Translations under genes and position numbers: made by a program
The notes under the pieces: generated by a model
Database searches by the model: none
The model's input: only the letters and a program-made list of their open reading frames with translations
What the model was told of the DNA's origin: nothing
Source of the DNA: Protaetiibacter mangrovi
GTDB taxonomy: Bacteria; Actinomycetota; Actinomycetes; Actinomycetales; Microbacteriaceae
Reading direction: 5' to 3'
Length of the DNA: 64,000 bases
Assembly (NCBI RefSeq): GCF_024752305.1
Contig: NZ_JANTHX010000003.1
Coordinates: forward strand, 62,001 to 126,000
Shown here: in pieces, positions 33,046-43,140 of the stretch
Numbering within the stretch: position 1 is the first letter of the stretch
Layout: every line of letters starts with the position of its first letter

Positions 33046-34545
33046 GTGACGAACAACGCCGTCGAGACGTCCGCGACGAGCGGCGCCCCCGATCCCGCGA
33101 CCGCCCGCCGCAACCGCGTCGCCATCGTGCTGCTGCTCGCCGCCGTCTTCGTGGTGTTCCTCAACGAGACCACGATGAGCGTCGCGGTCCCCGAGATCAT
33201 GGAGGATCTGCGGATCTCCCCGAGCCAGGGTCAGTGGCTCACCACGGCGTTCGCCCTGACGCTCGCCGTGGTGATCCCCGTCACGGGCTTCCTGCTCGAG
33301 CGGCTCACGACGCGCACGGTGTTCATCACCGCCATGACGCTGTTCTCCGCGGGCACGCTCATCGCGGCGACCGCACCGGGCTTCGGCGTGCTCGTGGCCG
33401 GGCGGGTCGTGCAGGCGAGCGGCACCGGCATCATGATGCCGCTGCTCATGACCACCGTGCTCACGCTCGTCCCGCTCTCGGATCGCGGGCGCATCATGGG
33501 TCGCATCTCGATCGTGATGTCGGTCGCGCCGGCGATCGGTCCGGCCGTGTCGGGTCTCGTGCTGCAGCTCACGGCGTGGCGGGGGCTGTTCTGGGTGATG
33601 CTCCCCATCGCCCTGCTCATGCTCGTCGTGGGCATCGCACGGGTGCCCAACGTGTCGGAGCCCCGCAAGGTGCCGCTCGACGTGCTGTCGGTGATCCTGT
33701 CCGCGTTCGGCTTCAGCGGCGTGGTCTTCGGTCTGAGCAACCTCGGTCTCGCGGCCGAGGGCAAGGCCATGATGCCCTCGTGGATCCCCCTCGTGATCGG
33801 CGGGGTCGGCCTGGCCCTCTTCATCTGGCGTCAGCTGGTGCTGCAGCGTCGGGATGCGGCCCTGCTCGACCTGCGCACCTTCCGGGCGCGCAGCTTCACG
33901 GTCTCGATCCTGTTCTTCGTGATCCTCATGGCCGTGCTCTTCGGCGTCGTCATCCTCTTCCCGATCTACCTCGAGCGCGGCCTCGCGATCGACACGCTCG
34001 TGATCGGGTTGACGCTGCTGCCGGGCGGTCTCGTGATGGGACTGCTGGGCCCGCTCGTCGGCCGCCTGTACGACCGATACGGGCCCGCGCCCCTCGTGCT
34101 TCCGGGCTCGATCGTGATGAGTGCGGCGATCTGGGCCATGACGTTCTTCGGCCCCGACACGCAGCTGTGGTTCGTGCTCGTGACCCATGTCGTGCTGAGC
34201 CTCGCGCTCGGCTTCCTGTTCACCCCGATCTTCACGACCGCGACGAGCGCCCTGCCGCCGCACCTGTACTCGCACGGCTCGGCCACCATCGGCACGGTCC
34301 AGCAGGTGGCGGGAGCCGCCGGCACCGCGGCGTTCATCGCGCTGCTCGCCGTCGGAACGGCGGCGGCCGGGGCGCCGACCGCCGAGACGGCGACCCCGGA
34401 GCAGGTGATCGCGGGAGCGCATCTGGCCTTCATCGGGGGAGCGGTGCTGTCGCTGTTCGCGATCGTCGCCGCGTTCTTCGTGCGCAAGCCCGTCGCCCCC
34501 GAGCTCACGGACGAGCAGCTCGAGGCGCGCCCGGCGATGCACTGA
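33046..34545 (+). CDS. MFS drug-efflux-type transporter (DHA2 family)
   Basis: A 499-residue protein with about 14 hydrophobic helices. After a soluble N-terminus come [18 protein letters not shown] (helix 1 motif of DHA2 pumps), [21 protein letters not shown], and motif C-like [11 protein letters not shown]-type sequence ([12 protein letters not shown]) in helix 5. It is predicted to export drugs or other hydrophobic compounds; the substrate is unknown. The GTG 33046 is used because GGAGGAACC precedes it. The 3' end overlaps the convergent LuxR gene by 41 bases. Confidence 0.92.
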   Translation: MTNNAVETSATSGAPDPATARRNRVAIVLLLAAVFVVFLNETTMSVAVPEIMEDLRISPSQGQWLTTAFALTLAVVIPVTGFLLERLTTRTVFITAMTLFSAGTLIAATAPGFGVLVAGRVVQASGTGIMMPLLMTTVLTLVPLSDRGRIMGRISIVMSVAPAIGPAVSGLVLQLTAWRGLFWVMLPIALLMLVVGIARVPNVSEPRKVPLDVLSVILSAFGFSGVVFGLSNLGLAAEGKAMMPSWIPLVIGGVGLALFIWRQLVLQRRDAALLDLRTFRARSFTVSILFFVILMAVLFGVVILFPIYLERGLAIDTLVIGLTLLPGGLVMGLLGPLVGRLYDRYGPAPLVLPGSIVMSAAIWAMTFFGPDTQLWFVLVTHVVLSLALGFLFTPIFTTATSALPPHLYSHGSATIGTVQQVAGAAGTAAFIALLAVGTAAAGAPTAETATPEQVIAGAHLAFIGGAVLSLFAIVAAFFVRKPVAPELTDEQLEARPAMH

Positions 34546-37435
34546 CGGGAGATGTGCCGAGGGGCGATGCGCTGAGCAGCCGTCGTGCGGCCTCCGTGCG
34601 GGAGGTGGCCCCGAGCTTGCGGAGCACCGCCGAGACGTGCACCGAGACGGTCTTGCGGCTGATGTAGAGGCGTTCGGCGATCTGACCGTTGCTGAGCCCT
34701 TCGGCGATCAGCTCCAGCACCTGCCTTTCGCGCGCCGTGAGCTCATCGGAGGCGCTCGTGCGGACGGGGACGGCGAGGCCACCCGACGCCACGAGCCGCG
34801 CCGCCTCGTCGACGAACCACCGGGCGCCGATGCGAGAAGCCTCGCTGCTGAGCGACGCGAGGGTCTCCGATGCCCCATCGCGGTCGCCCGTGCGCAGTCG
34901 GGCGCGCGCGAGCCCCTCGAGGAGTTGCAGTCGGGTGAGCACGGCGGTCTCGGCGGATGCCGCGAGGGCGAGGGCCGCGTGCCATGCGTCGACATCGTCG
35001 CCCGCACCGCTCGGTCCGCCGAGCTCGGCCTCGACGAACGCGGCCCACAGGGGGCGGGTCGGCCAGGCGTCCCGGGCGATCACCGCGCGCAGGCGCGCCA
35101 CGTCGTCGCCTTGACGCCCTGGATCGCCGCTCGCCTCACGTCGTCGCGCGATGATGCGGGCGACGACGGGGGCGATCGGCAGCTCCCAGGGTGCCGATGC
35201 CAGATGCTCGCGCTCGACGAGCCGTCCCGCCCACTCCCACGCGGCATCCGTGTCGCCGAGAGCGAGGTGCACCTCCGCGATGTCGAGCGCGAGGCCCGCC
35301 GCCACCTGGTCCTCGAACTCGGCGATCTGGCGCATCGAGGACTGCCACTGCTCGAAGAGCGCGGCCGCCCGTGCAGGGTCGCCCCGCCACAGCACGGACC
35401 GGATGCGCGCGCGTCGGAGGTACACGCGGAACACGACGGGAGGGTCCAGATCGAGCGAGTCCTCGATGAGGGCGTCGGCGCGATCCCACTCGCCGAGGGC
35501 GAACAGCGGGTCCACGGTGTTGAGAGCCAGGATCGCGCCCGAGGTGCGGGCGACGCCGGAGGCTTCGGCGATGCGGATGCCCGCGAGGGCCACGCGCATC
35601 GACTCGTCGTACCGCCCGAGCAGGTGCAGCGAGTCGGAGTAGTTCACGTGGTATCGCAGCAGCGCGTCGCGATCATCACCCGCCTCGCGTCGGGCCAGGT
35701 CGTAGTCGGCCGCGCCCTCGTCGATGCGTCCCAGGTGCGTCAGCGTGCCCGCGCGTACGTTCGCGGCGATCGAGCGGATGCGGGGGGCATCCGGGGGAGC
35801 GGTCGCGAGGGCCTCGCTCGCCGCCGCGATCGCCTCCTCCGATCGCCCCGACACCATGTACTTGCTGGCAGCCTCGGCGAGCAGCCCCGCGCGGAGCGCC
35901 GGTTCGTCGGCGTCGCCCAGGATCGCGAGCGCCCGCTCGTACATGGTGAGCGAGTCGACGTGCCCCTCGGTTCCGAGCATGAGCCCGCGATTCCGGACCA
36001 GCCGGGCGAGCTCGACGGGGTCGTCCGTGCCGGCTTCCGAGATGGCGAGATCGATGGTGGCGAGGGCGCGCTGCGGTTCCCCGGCGGCGCGCCAGGAGCG
36101 CGCGACGCGGTCGAGGAGCTGCACGTGCGAGGCACCGGCGGACGCGACCGGGTCGGGGATGCGATTCCACAGCGACAGCGCGCGCTCGCCGAGCTGGGCG
36201 GCGCTCGCGTAGGCGAAGGCGGCGCGGCTCAACCGCATCCCGTCGAGCGAGCTGCGGAACGCCTGCTCGAGGTCGTGCGCCTCGAGCCAGTGCGCCGAGA
36301 TGAGCACGGAGCGGCCGGCGCGTGCGGTCGGCTCGACCGACTGCGCCGACAACGCGACCGCGTAGGCGGCATGCACCTGGGCACGCTCGCCGGGCAGCAG
36401 CTCGTCGACCACCGCCTCGCGCACGAGCGCGTGTCGGAAGTCGTAGCCGCGTCCCGAGACGACGAGCACGCCGGCCTCGATCGCCTCGCGCAGAGCCGCG
36501 TCGAGCTGGTCGGGGTCGCTGTCGCCGACCCCCACGAGGATCTCGTGGTCGACCTGGCCACCGCCCGCGGCGAGCAACCGCACGAGACGACGGGCGGCGG
36601 GGGTGAGCCCCTCGTATCGCGCGAGGAGCAGCTCCCGGAGCGTCGCGGGAACTCCGTCGGCGAGCTCGCCACCGCATCCGACGAGCTCCTCGACGAAGAA
36701 CGGCACACCCTCGCTGCGGTCGAAGACGGTGCGCGCCTGCTCGGCGCTGGGGAGGCCGCCGAGCAGGCCCGCGAGCTGGGCGCGCACCTCGGCGGCGTCG
36801 AGCCGTGCGAGCAGGATGCGCGAGACGCGCCGGGTGCGTTCGAGCTCGGCGAGCAGGGCGCGCAGCGGGTGGCCGCGGCGGACGTCGTCGCTGCGGTAGC
36901 TCGCGACGACCAGCAGCCTCCCGGAACGCAGCATCCGCGCGAGGAATCGCAGCACGTCGAGGGTGGCGGGGTCGGCCCAGTGGACGTCCTCGACGACCAC
37001 GACGACGTCCCGCTGCGCCGACAGGCTCTCGAGGATCGTCGTCACGACCTCGTCGAGCCGTTCGACGCCCAGCCGTTCGTCGCGTTCGACCGGGGTGCGC
37101 GCCTCGACGAGCGCGTGCAGGGTCGAGGCGCCGCCCGCCGCCGCCTCGAACACGGCATCGGCTCCGACGGCCGTCACGAGATCCCGGAGGACGCCGACGA
37201 GCGGCGCGTAGGGGATGCCGACGGCGCCGAACTCGACGCACTGGCCGCGCGCGACGACCGTCCGGTCGTCGAGCCCGGCGAGGAACTCGTCGATGAGGCG
37301 GGACTTGCCGATGCCGGCCTCACCGCCCACCACGACGATGCGCGGGTCGCCCTCACGGGCTTCGGTCCACGCGTCGGCCAGTTCGCCTCGTTCGACGTCG
37401 CGGCCGACCATCGGCGAGACGGTCTGGATGCGCAC
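34505..37435 (-). CDS. Large ATP-binding LuxR-family (LAL) transcriptional regulator
   Basis: A 976-residue regulator of the MalT-like LAL type. An N-terminal AAA/STAND ATPase begins at once ([11 protein letters not shown]), with Walker [12 protein letters not shown] (about 38-48) and Walker [14 protein letters not shown] long helical TPR-like region fills the middle. The C-terminus is a LuxR helix-turn-helix: [32 protein letters not shown], given here by its core [19 protein letters not shown]. It likely responds to a ligand and ATP and activates transcription; target genes are unknown. GTG start 37435. A small gene and a large inverted repeat lie upstream on the same strand. Confidence 0.93.
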   Translation of the reverse strand: MRIQTVSPMVGRDVERGELADAWTEAREGDPRIVVVGGEAGIGKSRLIDEFLAGLDDRTVVARGQCVEFGAVGIPYAPLVGVLRDLVTAVGADAVFEAAAGGASTLHALVEARTPVERDERLGVERLDEVVTTILESLSAQRDVVVVVEDVHWADPATLDVLRFLARMLRSGRLLVVASYRSDDVRRGHPLRALLAELERTRRVSRILLARLDAAEVRAQLAGLLGGLPSAEQARTVFDRSEGVPFFVEELVGCGGELADGVPATLRELLLARYEGLTPAARRLVRLLAAGGGQVDHEILVGVGDSDPDQLDAALREAIEAGVLVVSGRGYDFRHALVREAVVDELLPGERAQVHAAYAVALSAQSVEPTARAGRSVLISAHWLEAHDLEQAFRSSLDGMRLSRAAFAYASAAQLGERALSLWNRIPDPVASAGASHVQLLDRVARSWRAAGEPQRALATIDLAISEAGTDDPVELARLVRNRGLMLGTEGHVDSLTMYERALAILGDADEPALRAGLLAEAASKYMVSGRSEEAIAAASEALATAPPDAPRIRSIAANVRAGTLTHLGRIDEGAADYDLARREAGDDRDALLRYHVNYSDSLHLLGRYDESMRVALAGIRIAEASGVARTSGAILALNTVDPLFALGEWDRADALIEDSLDLDPPVVFRVYLRRARIRSVLWRGDPARAAALFEQWQSSMRQIAEFEDQVAAGLALDIAEVHLALGDTDAAWEWAGRLVEREHLASAPWELPIAPVVARIIARRREASGDPGRQGDDVARLRAVIARDAWPTRPLWAAFVEAELGGPSGAGDDVDAWHAALALAASAETAVLTRLQLLEGLARARLRTGDRDGASETLASLSSEASRIGARWFVDEAARLVASGGLAVPVRTSASDELTARERQVLELIAEGLSNGQIAERLYISRKTVSVHVSAVLRKLGATSRTEAARRLLSASPLGTSPVSASPGAPRAARP

Positions 37436-37488
37436 GTCATCATCGTGCCATCCGCGACCGACCCGACGCCCGGCCGGCGTCGCGAGGC

Positions 37489-37686
37489 TCAGTGCGTCAC
37501 CGGGTGGGTCACCGCGCGCTGCGGCGCGCCGGCGCGGCGACGCAGTCGCGACAACAGGGGGACGCGCGCGGCGCGGGCGCCGTCGCCCGCGCGCTCGAGG
37601 GCTCTGCGCGCGCGCTCGGCCGCGAGAGCCAGCTCGGCGTCGCGGGTGTCGGAGATCCAGATGCGGGAGTCGGGGGTGAGATCCAT
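37489..37686 (-). CDS. Small basic protein, unknown
   Basis: A 65-residue protein, rich in Arg and Ala, with an N-terminal [19 protein letters not shown] and a helical middle ([14 protein letters not shown]). I do not recognise the family. It is 53 bases upstream of the LuxR regulator on the same strand and 18 bases downstream of a 54-bp inverted repeat, so it may be the first gene of the regulator's transcript. Codon pattern (GC at third positions) is consistent with coding, but the ribosome site is weak. Confidence 0.5.
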   Translation of the reverse strand: MDLTPDSRIWISDTRDAELALAAERARRALERAGDGARAARVPLLSRLRRRAGAPQRAVTHPVTH

Positions 37687-37703
37687 GACTCCAGCGTCGG
37701 AGA

Positions 37704-37757
37704 TGAGGTAGGCCGCCCGGATCGGGCGGATTCCCTATTTCCGGACGGCCTACCTCA
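37704..37757. repeat. 54-bp inverted repeat with an alternative inner hairpin
   Basis: Two 18-base arms (37704-37721 and 37740-37757; TGAGGTAGGCCGCCCGGA against the complement of TCCGGACGGCCTACCTCA) match at 17 of 18 positions around an 18-base spacer. The left arm can instead pair with the spacer: CCGCCCG-GAT-CGGGCGG is a perfect 7-bp stem. It lies between the fadB stop and the small gene, so it may be a terminator for fadB, a dimer operator, or a leader switch. Confidence 0.75.
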
Positions 37758-37771
37758 GACCGATGGCACGC

Positions 37772-39928
37772 CTATCGCACGCCGCGGATGGGCGGGTGGT
37801 GGAACGTGTCGCCGAAGGCCTGCTCGCTTGCACCGACGCGGTCCAGGTACGGGGTCGCCCCGCCCATCTGGAACGGCCAGCCCGCACCGAGGATCATGCA
37901 CAGGTCGATGTCCTCGGCGGCGGCCACCACGTGCTCGTCGAGCATGCGGTGGATCTCGTCGGCCAGCCCGAGCTGCAGCCGCTCGCGCAGCTGCTCGGGG
38001 CTGAGCGCGACCGCGTCGGCCGGGCGGTGCTTCTTCACGATCTCGAGGGCCTTCTTGTCGTAGCCCTTGATCTTGCCCTTGGCGTCCTTCTCGAAGATCG
38101 CACCGTACTCGGCGAGCTCGTGCAGGGCGGGGCTGTCGAAGAAGCGCTCCGGGAACGCCGTGTGGTGGGTGTCGAGCACGTGGGCGCCGACCTTGAGTCC
38201 CACCAGGTCGAGCAGCACGAACGGATCCATCGGCAGACCGAACGGGCGCGCCGCCTCGACGACGTCCTCGAACGACGCCCCCTGCTCCACCGCGTGCATC
38301 GCCTCGCCGAGCACCTTCGCGAGCACCCGGTTCACGACGAAGCCGGGCGTGTCGGTGGTGATCACGGCGTTCTTGCGCAGCTTGGCGGCGGTGACCATGG
38401 CGGTGGAGAGCGCGGCGTCCGTGGTCTTCGGTGTCTTGACGACCTCGATGAGCGGCATGACGGCCACCGGGTTGAAGAAGTGGAAGCCGACGAGACGCTC
38501 CGGGTGGGCGAGCTTCGCGCCGATCTGCTCGACGGACAGCGACGAGGTGTTCGTCGCGAGGATCGCCTCCGGTGAGATGTGCTTCTCGACCTCGGCGAAG
38601 ACGTCCTGCTTGATGCCGAGCTCCTCGAAGACCGCCTCGATGACCCAGTCGCAGTCCGCGAAGTCGGCCTTGTCGGTGGTGCCGGTCACGAGCGCCTTCA
38701 GGCGGTTCGCCTCGTCCGAGTCGATGCGTCCCTTGCCGAGCAGCTCGTCGATCTCGCCGTGGATGTAGGCGATCCCCTTGTCGACGCGCGCCTGATCGAG
38801 GTCGGTGATGACCACCGGCACCTGCAGGCGGCGCACGAACAGCAGGGCGAACTGGCTGGCCATCAGACCGGCGCCGATCACTCCGACCTTGCCGACCTTC
38901 TGCGCGAGCTCCTTGTCGGGCGCGCCCGCGGGCCGCTTCGCGCGCTTCTGCACGAGGTTGAAGGCGTAGATCGACGCCCGGAACTGATCGCCGGAGATCA
39001 GATCGGCCAGCGCCTTGTCCTCCGCGAGGAAGCCGGTCTTCTTGTCGGTGTTCTTCGCCGCCTTGAGCAGCCCGAGCGCCGTGTAGGGGCTCGTGGCGAC
39101 CTCGCCGATACGGCTCTTGAGGGTCTTCTCCGCGATCCCGATGGCCACGTCCCACTTCGCGAGGCGCTCGAGCTTGCCCGGCTCGTTCGGGCGCTTCACC
39201 TTGATCGCGCCGGTGAGCACGCCGTCGGCCCAGGCGAGCGAGTTCTCGAGGAAGTTCGCCGGGCCGAACATGGCGTCGGCGATCCCGAGCTCGAAGGCCT
39301 GCGGGCCCTTCAGCATCCGATTGTTCTTGAGGGGGTTCGAGATGACGACCTCGAGCGCGTTCTCGATGCCGATCAGGTTCGGCAGCAGCCAGGCACCACC
39401 CCACCCGGGGATGATGCCGAGGAACACCTCGGGGAGTGCGAGCGCCGGAACCGAGGAGTCGATCGTGCGGTAGTCGGCGTTGAGGGCGATCTCGACGCCG
39501 CCGCCGAGCGCGAGGCCGTTGACGAACACGAAGCTCGGCACGCCCAGCTCCCCGAGCTTGCCGAGGGTCTTGTGCCCGAGCTGGGCCATCAGGAGACCGG
39601 TCTCGTGGTCCTGGATCTCTCCGACCTTCGAGAGATCCGCGCCCGCGGCGAGGATGAACTGCTTGCCGGTGACGGCGACGGCGTCGATCTCCTTCGCCGC
39701 GGCGCGGGCGGCGAGCTCGTCGAGACGCTCGCCGAGCTCCGTCAGGGTCGCCGGGCCGAGGGTGTTGGGGCGCGTGTGGTCGCGGCCGTTGTCGAGCGTC
39801 AGCAACGCCAGTCGCTTGCCGCTGGCGAGCACGATGTCGCGTACGAAGGAGTGGGTGACGATCTCGTCGGGGTCGAGGGCGACGAGCTTCGCGAAGTCGG
39901 ATCCGCTGTAATCGGGAAGGCCGCTCAT
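37772..39928 (-). CDS. fadB: Fatty-acid oxidation multifunctional protein (enoyl-CoA hydratase / 3-hydroxyacyl-CoA dehydrogenase)
   Basis: Catalyses the hydration and NAD-dependent dehydrogenation steps of beta-oxidation. The 718-residue product has an N-terminal crotonase domain (FVNGLALGGGVEIALNADY, EVFLGIIPGWGGAWLLPNLIG), an NAD-binding domain (VGVIGAGLMASQFALLF; TNTSSLSVEQIG; GFHFFNPVAVMPLIEVV) and the C-terminal 3HCDH domains (TPGFVVNRVL). The glycine-rich motif reads GAGLMAS rather than GAGxMGxGIA. ATG 39928 is used; an in-frame GTG at 39934 overlaps the fadA stop by 4 bases (GTGA) and is possible. Forms a complex with FadA encoded just upstream. Confidence 0.95.
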   Translation of the reverse strand: MSGLPDYSGSDFAKLVALDPDEIVTHSFVRDIVLASGKRLALLTLDNGRDHTRPNTLGPATLTELGERLDELAARAAAKEIDAVAVTGKQFILAAGADLSKVGEIQDHETGLLMAQLGHKTLGKLGELGVPSFVFVNGLALGGGVEIALNADYRTIDSSVPALALPEVFLGIIPGWGGAWLLPNLIGIENALEVVISNPLKNNRMLKGPQAFELGIADAMFGPANFLENSLAWADGVLTGAIKVKRPNEPGKLERLAKWDVAIGIAEKTLKSRIGEVATSPYTALGLLKAAKNTDKKTGFLAEDKALADLISGDQFRASIYAFNLVQKRAKRPAGAPDKELAQKVGKVGVIGAGLMASQFALLFVRRLQVPVVITDLDQARVDKGIAYIHGEIDELLGKGRIDSDEANRLKALVTGTTDKADFADCDWVIEAVFEELGIKQDVFAEVEKHISPEAILATNTSSLSVEQIGAKLAHPERLVGFHFFNPVAVMPLIEVVKTPKTTDAALSTAMVTAAKLRKNAVITTDTPGFVVNRVLAKVLGEAMHAVEQGASFEDVVEAARPFGLPMDPFVLLDLVGLKVGAHVLDTHHTAFPERFFDSPALHELAEYGAIFEKDAKGKIKGYDKKALEIVKKHRPADAVALSPEQLRERLQLGLADEIHRMLDEHVVAAAEDIDLCMILGAGWPFQMGGATPYLDRVGASEQAFGDTFHHPPIRGVR

Positions 39929-39930
39929 GC

Positions 39931-41142
39931 TCACTTCGCCCCCTTGTAGTGCGGGTTCTCCCAGATCACGGAGCCGCCCTGGCCGAGGCCGACGCACATG
40001 GCGGTGAGACCGTAGCGCACCTCCGGGTGCTCCTCGAACTGGCGGGCGAGCTGGATCATGAGCCGCACCCCCGAGGAGGCGAGGGGGTGACCGATGGCGA
40101 TCGCGCCGCCCCACGGGTTGACCCGCGGGTCGTCGTCGGCGATGCCGAAGTGGTCGAGGAAGGAGAGCACCTGCACCGCGAACGCCTCGTTGAGCTCGAA
40201 GAGGCCGATGTCCTCGATCGTGAGCCCCGCCTTGCGCAGCGCCTTCTCGGTGGACGGGATGGGACCGATACCCATCACCTCCGGCTCGACGCCGGCGAAG
40301 GCGAACGACACCATGCGCATCTTCACCGAGAGGTTGAGGTCGCGCGCCGTCTGCTCGCTCGCGAGAAGCGACACGGTGGCGCCGTCGGTGAGCGGCGAGG
40401 CGTTGCCCGCGGTCACGCGCCCGTGCGGGCGGAACGGCGTCTTGAGGGCGGCGAGCCCCTCCATGGTCGTCTCCGGGCGCATCCCCTCGTCCTGCGTGGC
40501 GAGGCCCCAGCCGGCATCCGACTTGATGGCCACGGGGATGAGGTCGGGCTGGATCTTGCCGGCGGCGTAGGCGGCGGCCACCTTCTGCTGACTGCGCATG
40601 CCGAAGAGGTCGGAGCGCTCCTTCGTCAGCTGCGGGAAGCGGTCGTGCAGGCGCTCGGCCGTGTTGCCCATGTTGAGGGAGTCGGGCGAGACCAGCTTCT
40701 CGGCCAGGAACCGCGGGTTCGGGTCGGCGCCGAAGCCCATGGGGTGGCGGCCCATGTGCTCGACGCCGCCGGCGATGCCGATGTCGTAGGCGCCGAACGC
40801 GATGGCTCCGGCGATCGTCGTGACGCTCGTCATGGCGCCCGCGCACATCCGGTCGATGGCGTAGCCCGGCACGGAGAGCGGCAGCCCGGCGAGGATCGCG
40901 GAGGTGCGGCCGAGGGTGAGCCCCTGGTCGCCCTGCTGCGTGGTCGCGGCGATCGCGACGTCGTCGACGCGATCCTTCGGCAGGTTGGGGTTGCGCTCGA
41001 GGAGACCGATCATCGCCTTCACGATGAGGTCGTCGGCGCGGGTGTTCCAGTACTGGCCCTTCTCGCCCGCGCGTCCGAACGGGGTGCGCACCCCGTCAAC
41101 GAACACGACGTCGGTGCGATGAGCCGATGGCGCTTGGGCCAC
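39931..41142 (-). CDS. fadA: Acetyl-CoA acyltransferase (thiolase)
   Basis: Cleaves 3-ketoacyl-CoA to acetyl-CoA and a shortened acyl-CoA, the last beta-oxidation step. The 403-residue product has nucleophilic Cys100 (IDRMCAGAMTS), the NEAFA motif, GGAIAIGHPLASSG (catalytic His) and AMCVGLGQG (second Cys). The start is GTG 41142. Upstream of fadB in the usual order for actinobacteria, with a 2-base gap. Confidence 0.96.
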   Translation of the reverse strand: MAQAPSAHRTDVVFVDGVRTPFGRAGEKGQYWNTRADDLIVKAMIGLLERNPNLPKDRVDDVAIAATTQQGDQGLTLGRTSAILAGLPLSVPGYAIDRMCAGAMTSVTTIAGAIAFGAYDIGIAGGVEHMGRHPMGFGADPNPRFLAEKLVSPDSLNMGNTAERLHDRFPQLTKERSDLFGMRSQQKVAAAYAAGKIQPDLIPVAIKSDAGWGLATQDEGMRPETTMEGLAALKTPFRPHGRVTAGNASPLTDGATVSLLASEQTARDLNLSVKMRMVSFAFAGVEPEVMGIGPIPSTEKALRKAGLTIEDIGLFELNEAFAVQVLSFLDHFGIADDDPRVNPWGGAIAIGHPLASSGVRLMIQLARQFEEHPEVRYGLTAMCVGLGQGGSVIWENPHYKGAK

Positions 41143-41251
41143 GATGCCTCCACAGTTCAGGGGACGGATGCGGGCGTGCGGCCGCGCATCCGGGTGTCGT
41201 CCTCGATCCTAGGCAGGCACCCGCGGGGGCGCTCGCATCGTTCGACGGAAC

Positions 41252-42484
41252 CTACGAAGCCTCGTCGGGGGTGCGGGAGGGGGGTTGGCGCGCCTCGACA
41301 AACGCGTCCGCGATGGCTGCGGCGAGCTCGTCGACCTGCCAGGCGCGCGCGCCGTGCACGGCGAGCGCCTCGCCGATGCTCTCCGCGGAGATCTCGGCCG
41401 GGGGCGACCACGCCACCCGCCGGAGGGTGTCCGGGGTGAGCACGTTCTCGACGGGGATCTCGAGCTCCTCCGCGCGCGCGCCGACCGCGGCGCGGGCGAG
41501 CTTCAGGCGGCGGTCGGCCTCCGGGTTCTTGTCCGCCCAGGCGCGCGGCGCCGGTACGCCGTCGCCGGTACCCCGCATGCTGGGCGGCTCCGCATCCGCC
41601 GTGCCGCGCTCGACGGCCGCCCACCAGCGCTCGAGCTCACGACGGCTCGCACGTCCGGTGAAGTCCTTCAGGGCGGCGAGGTCGCGCTTGCTGGCCGGCT
41701 GGGCCTTCGCGACCGCGACGAGCGAGAGGTCCGGGACGAGCCGGCCGGGCGCCGTGTCGAGCTGCTGCGCGAGCTCGTCGCGCGCCAGCCAGAGGGCGCG
41801 GGCGATCGCGAGCTGGCGGGGGGTGCGCAGCGAGTGCATGCCCGAGAGGCGACGCCAGGGCTCCTGGCGGACCGGCGCGGCCTTCTCGAGGACGGCGCCG
41901 AACTCCTGACGCGCGATCTCCTCTTTGCCCGCCGCGTGCAGCAGCTCCGAGATCCGGTCGCGCAGATCGGGGAGCAGCTCCACGTCGAGGGCGGCGTAGA
42001 CGAGCCATCCCTGCGGAAGCGGACGCGTCGACCAGTCGGCGGCCGAATGCGCCTTGGCCAGGTGGATTCCGAGCAGCTCCTCGACCACCGTGGCGAGGCC
42101 CACGCGGGGAAGGCCCGCCAGTCGCGCACCGAGTTCGGTGTCGAAGATCGTGCTCGGGTCGAGTCCCACCTCCCGCAGGCAGGCGAGGTCCTGGCTCGCC
42201 GCGTGCAGGATCCACTCCTCGCCCCGCATGACCTCGGCGAGTTCGTGGAAGTCCCCGATCGCGGGCGGGTCGAACAGGAAGGCCCCGGCGCCGCGACGGA
42301 ACACCTGGATCAGGTAGGCGCGCTGCGAGTAGCGGAACCCGGATGCGCGCTCGGCGTCGACCGCGAACGGCCCGTTCCCGCGCGCGAGCTGCTCGACCGC
42401 CTCGAGGTATTCGTCCCGACCGTCGATGACGTGCACCTCCGGGTGGGCGGCGTCCGCGGTGGGCGGCGTCTCGGCGTCAGTCAC
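41252..42484 (-). CDS. rnd: Ribonuclease D-like 3'-5' exoribonuclease
   Basis: The 410-residue product has a DEDD exonuclease domain (FAVDAERASGFRY, ILHAASQDLACLREVGL, FDTELGARLAGL, YAALDVELLPDL) followed by two HRDC-like helical regions. RNase D trims tRNA 3' ends; the actinobacterial homologue probably matures small RNAs. GTG 42484 overlaps the DUF3000 stop by 8 bases. The rnd-DUF3000 pairing near dxs and fadA is conserved in actinobacteria. Confidence 0.94.
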   Translation of the reverse strand: MTDAETPPTADAAHPEVHVIDGRDEYLEAVEQLARGNGPFAVDAERASGFRYSQRAYLIQVFRRGAGAFLFDPPAIGDFHELAEVMRGEEWILHAASQDLACLREVGLDPSTIFDTELGARLAGLPRVGLATVVEELLGIHLAKAHSAADWSTRPLPQGWLVYAALDVELLPDLRDRISELLHAAGKEEIARQEFGAVLEKAAPVRQEPWRRLSGMHSLRTPRQLAIARALWLARDELAQQLDTAPGRLVPDLSLVAVAKAQPASKRDLAALKDFTGRASRRELERWWAAVERGTADAEPPSMRGTGDGVPAPRAWADKNPEADRRLKLARAAVGARAEELEIPVENVLTPDTLRRVAWSPPAEISAESIGEALAVHGARAWQVDELAAAIADAFVEARQPPSRTPDEAS

Positions 42485-43073
42485 GCGACACCCGTCGGTG
42501 GGGGAGCAGGGAGACCGCATCGGACGACGGCGGGAGCCCCGCCAGCATGCACAGCAGATCGCACCACGCCTCGACCTGATGGCCGATGTCGGAGCCGAGC
42601 GGCGACCAGGAGGCGCGCAGCTCGAGCTGGGCGGCGTCGCCCTGCCCGGCCAGCTCGCCGAAACCGGTCGAGAGGACCTTGGTGGCGGTGCCGGAGGCCG
42701 CGGTGTACTCCGCTCCCCGGCTGTCGAGCGCGTCGACGAGCCACGACCAGGCGACCTCGGCGATGAACGGGTCGACGCCGATCTCGGTCTCCAGCGGCGC
42801 CTGCGCGTAGGCGACGACACGGAACGGGCCGCCCCACGCCTCGGGCTCCTCGGGGTCGTAGAGCAGCACGAAGCGGCCGGTCCCGAGCACCGAGTCGATC
42901 CCGTGCACGGTGGGCCGCACATCGGCCGCGAGCGCGAGCGCGTAGGGAGCGAGACCGCTCGGCGCGGTGATCTCGGCGACCTCCATCTCGGCGCGCGTGG
43001 TCGCCGCCTTCACCGACGCGACGGCGCGGGCGAACGGAGCCGGCGGAGCGGACTCGGACTGCGGGGTGGCCAC
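42477..43073 (-). CDS. DUF3000 family protein
   Basis: A 198-residue cytosolic protein of unknown function, recognised by EVAEITAPSGLAPYALALAAD, GRFVLLYDPEEPEAWGGPFR and EVAWSWLVDALDSRGAEY. GTG start 43073. Overlaps rnd by 8 bases on the same strand, so the two are translated together. Confidence 0.93.
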   Translation of the reverse strand: MATPQSESAPPAPFARAVASVKAATTRAEMEVAEITAPSGLAPYALALAADVRPTVHGIDSVLGTGRFVLLYDPEEPEAWGGPFRVVAYAQAPLETEIGVDPFIAEVAWSWLVDALDSRGAEYTAASGTATKVLSTGFGELAGQGDAAQLELRASWSPLGSDIGHQVEAWCDLLCMLAGLPPSSDAVSLLPHRRVSRD

Positions 43074-43140
43074 GGGGGAAGCCTAGGATTCTCGATGAGA
43101 GCAGCGGCGGTGCCACGCCGTCCGCACGAGGGAGGTCGCC

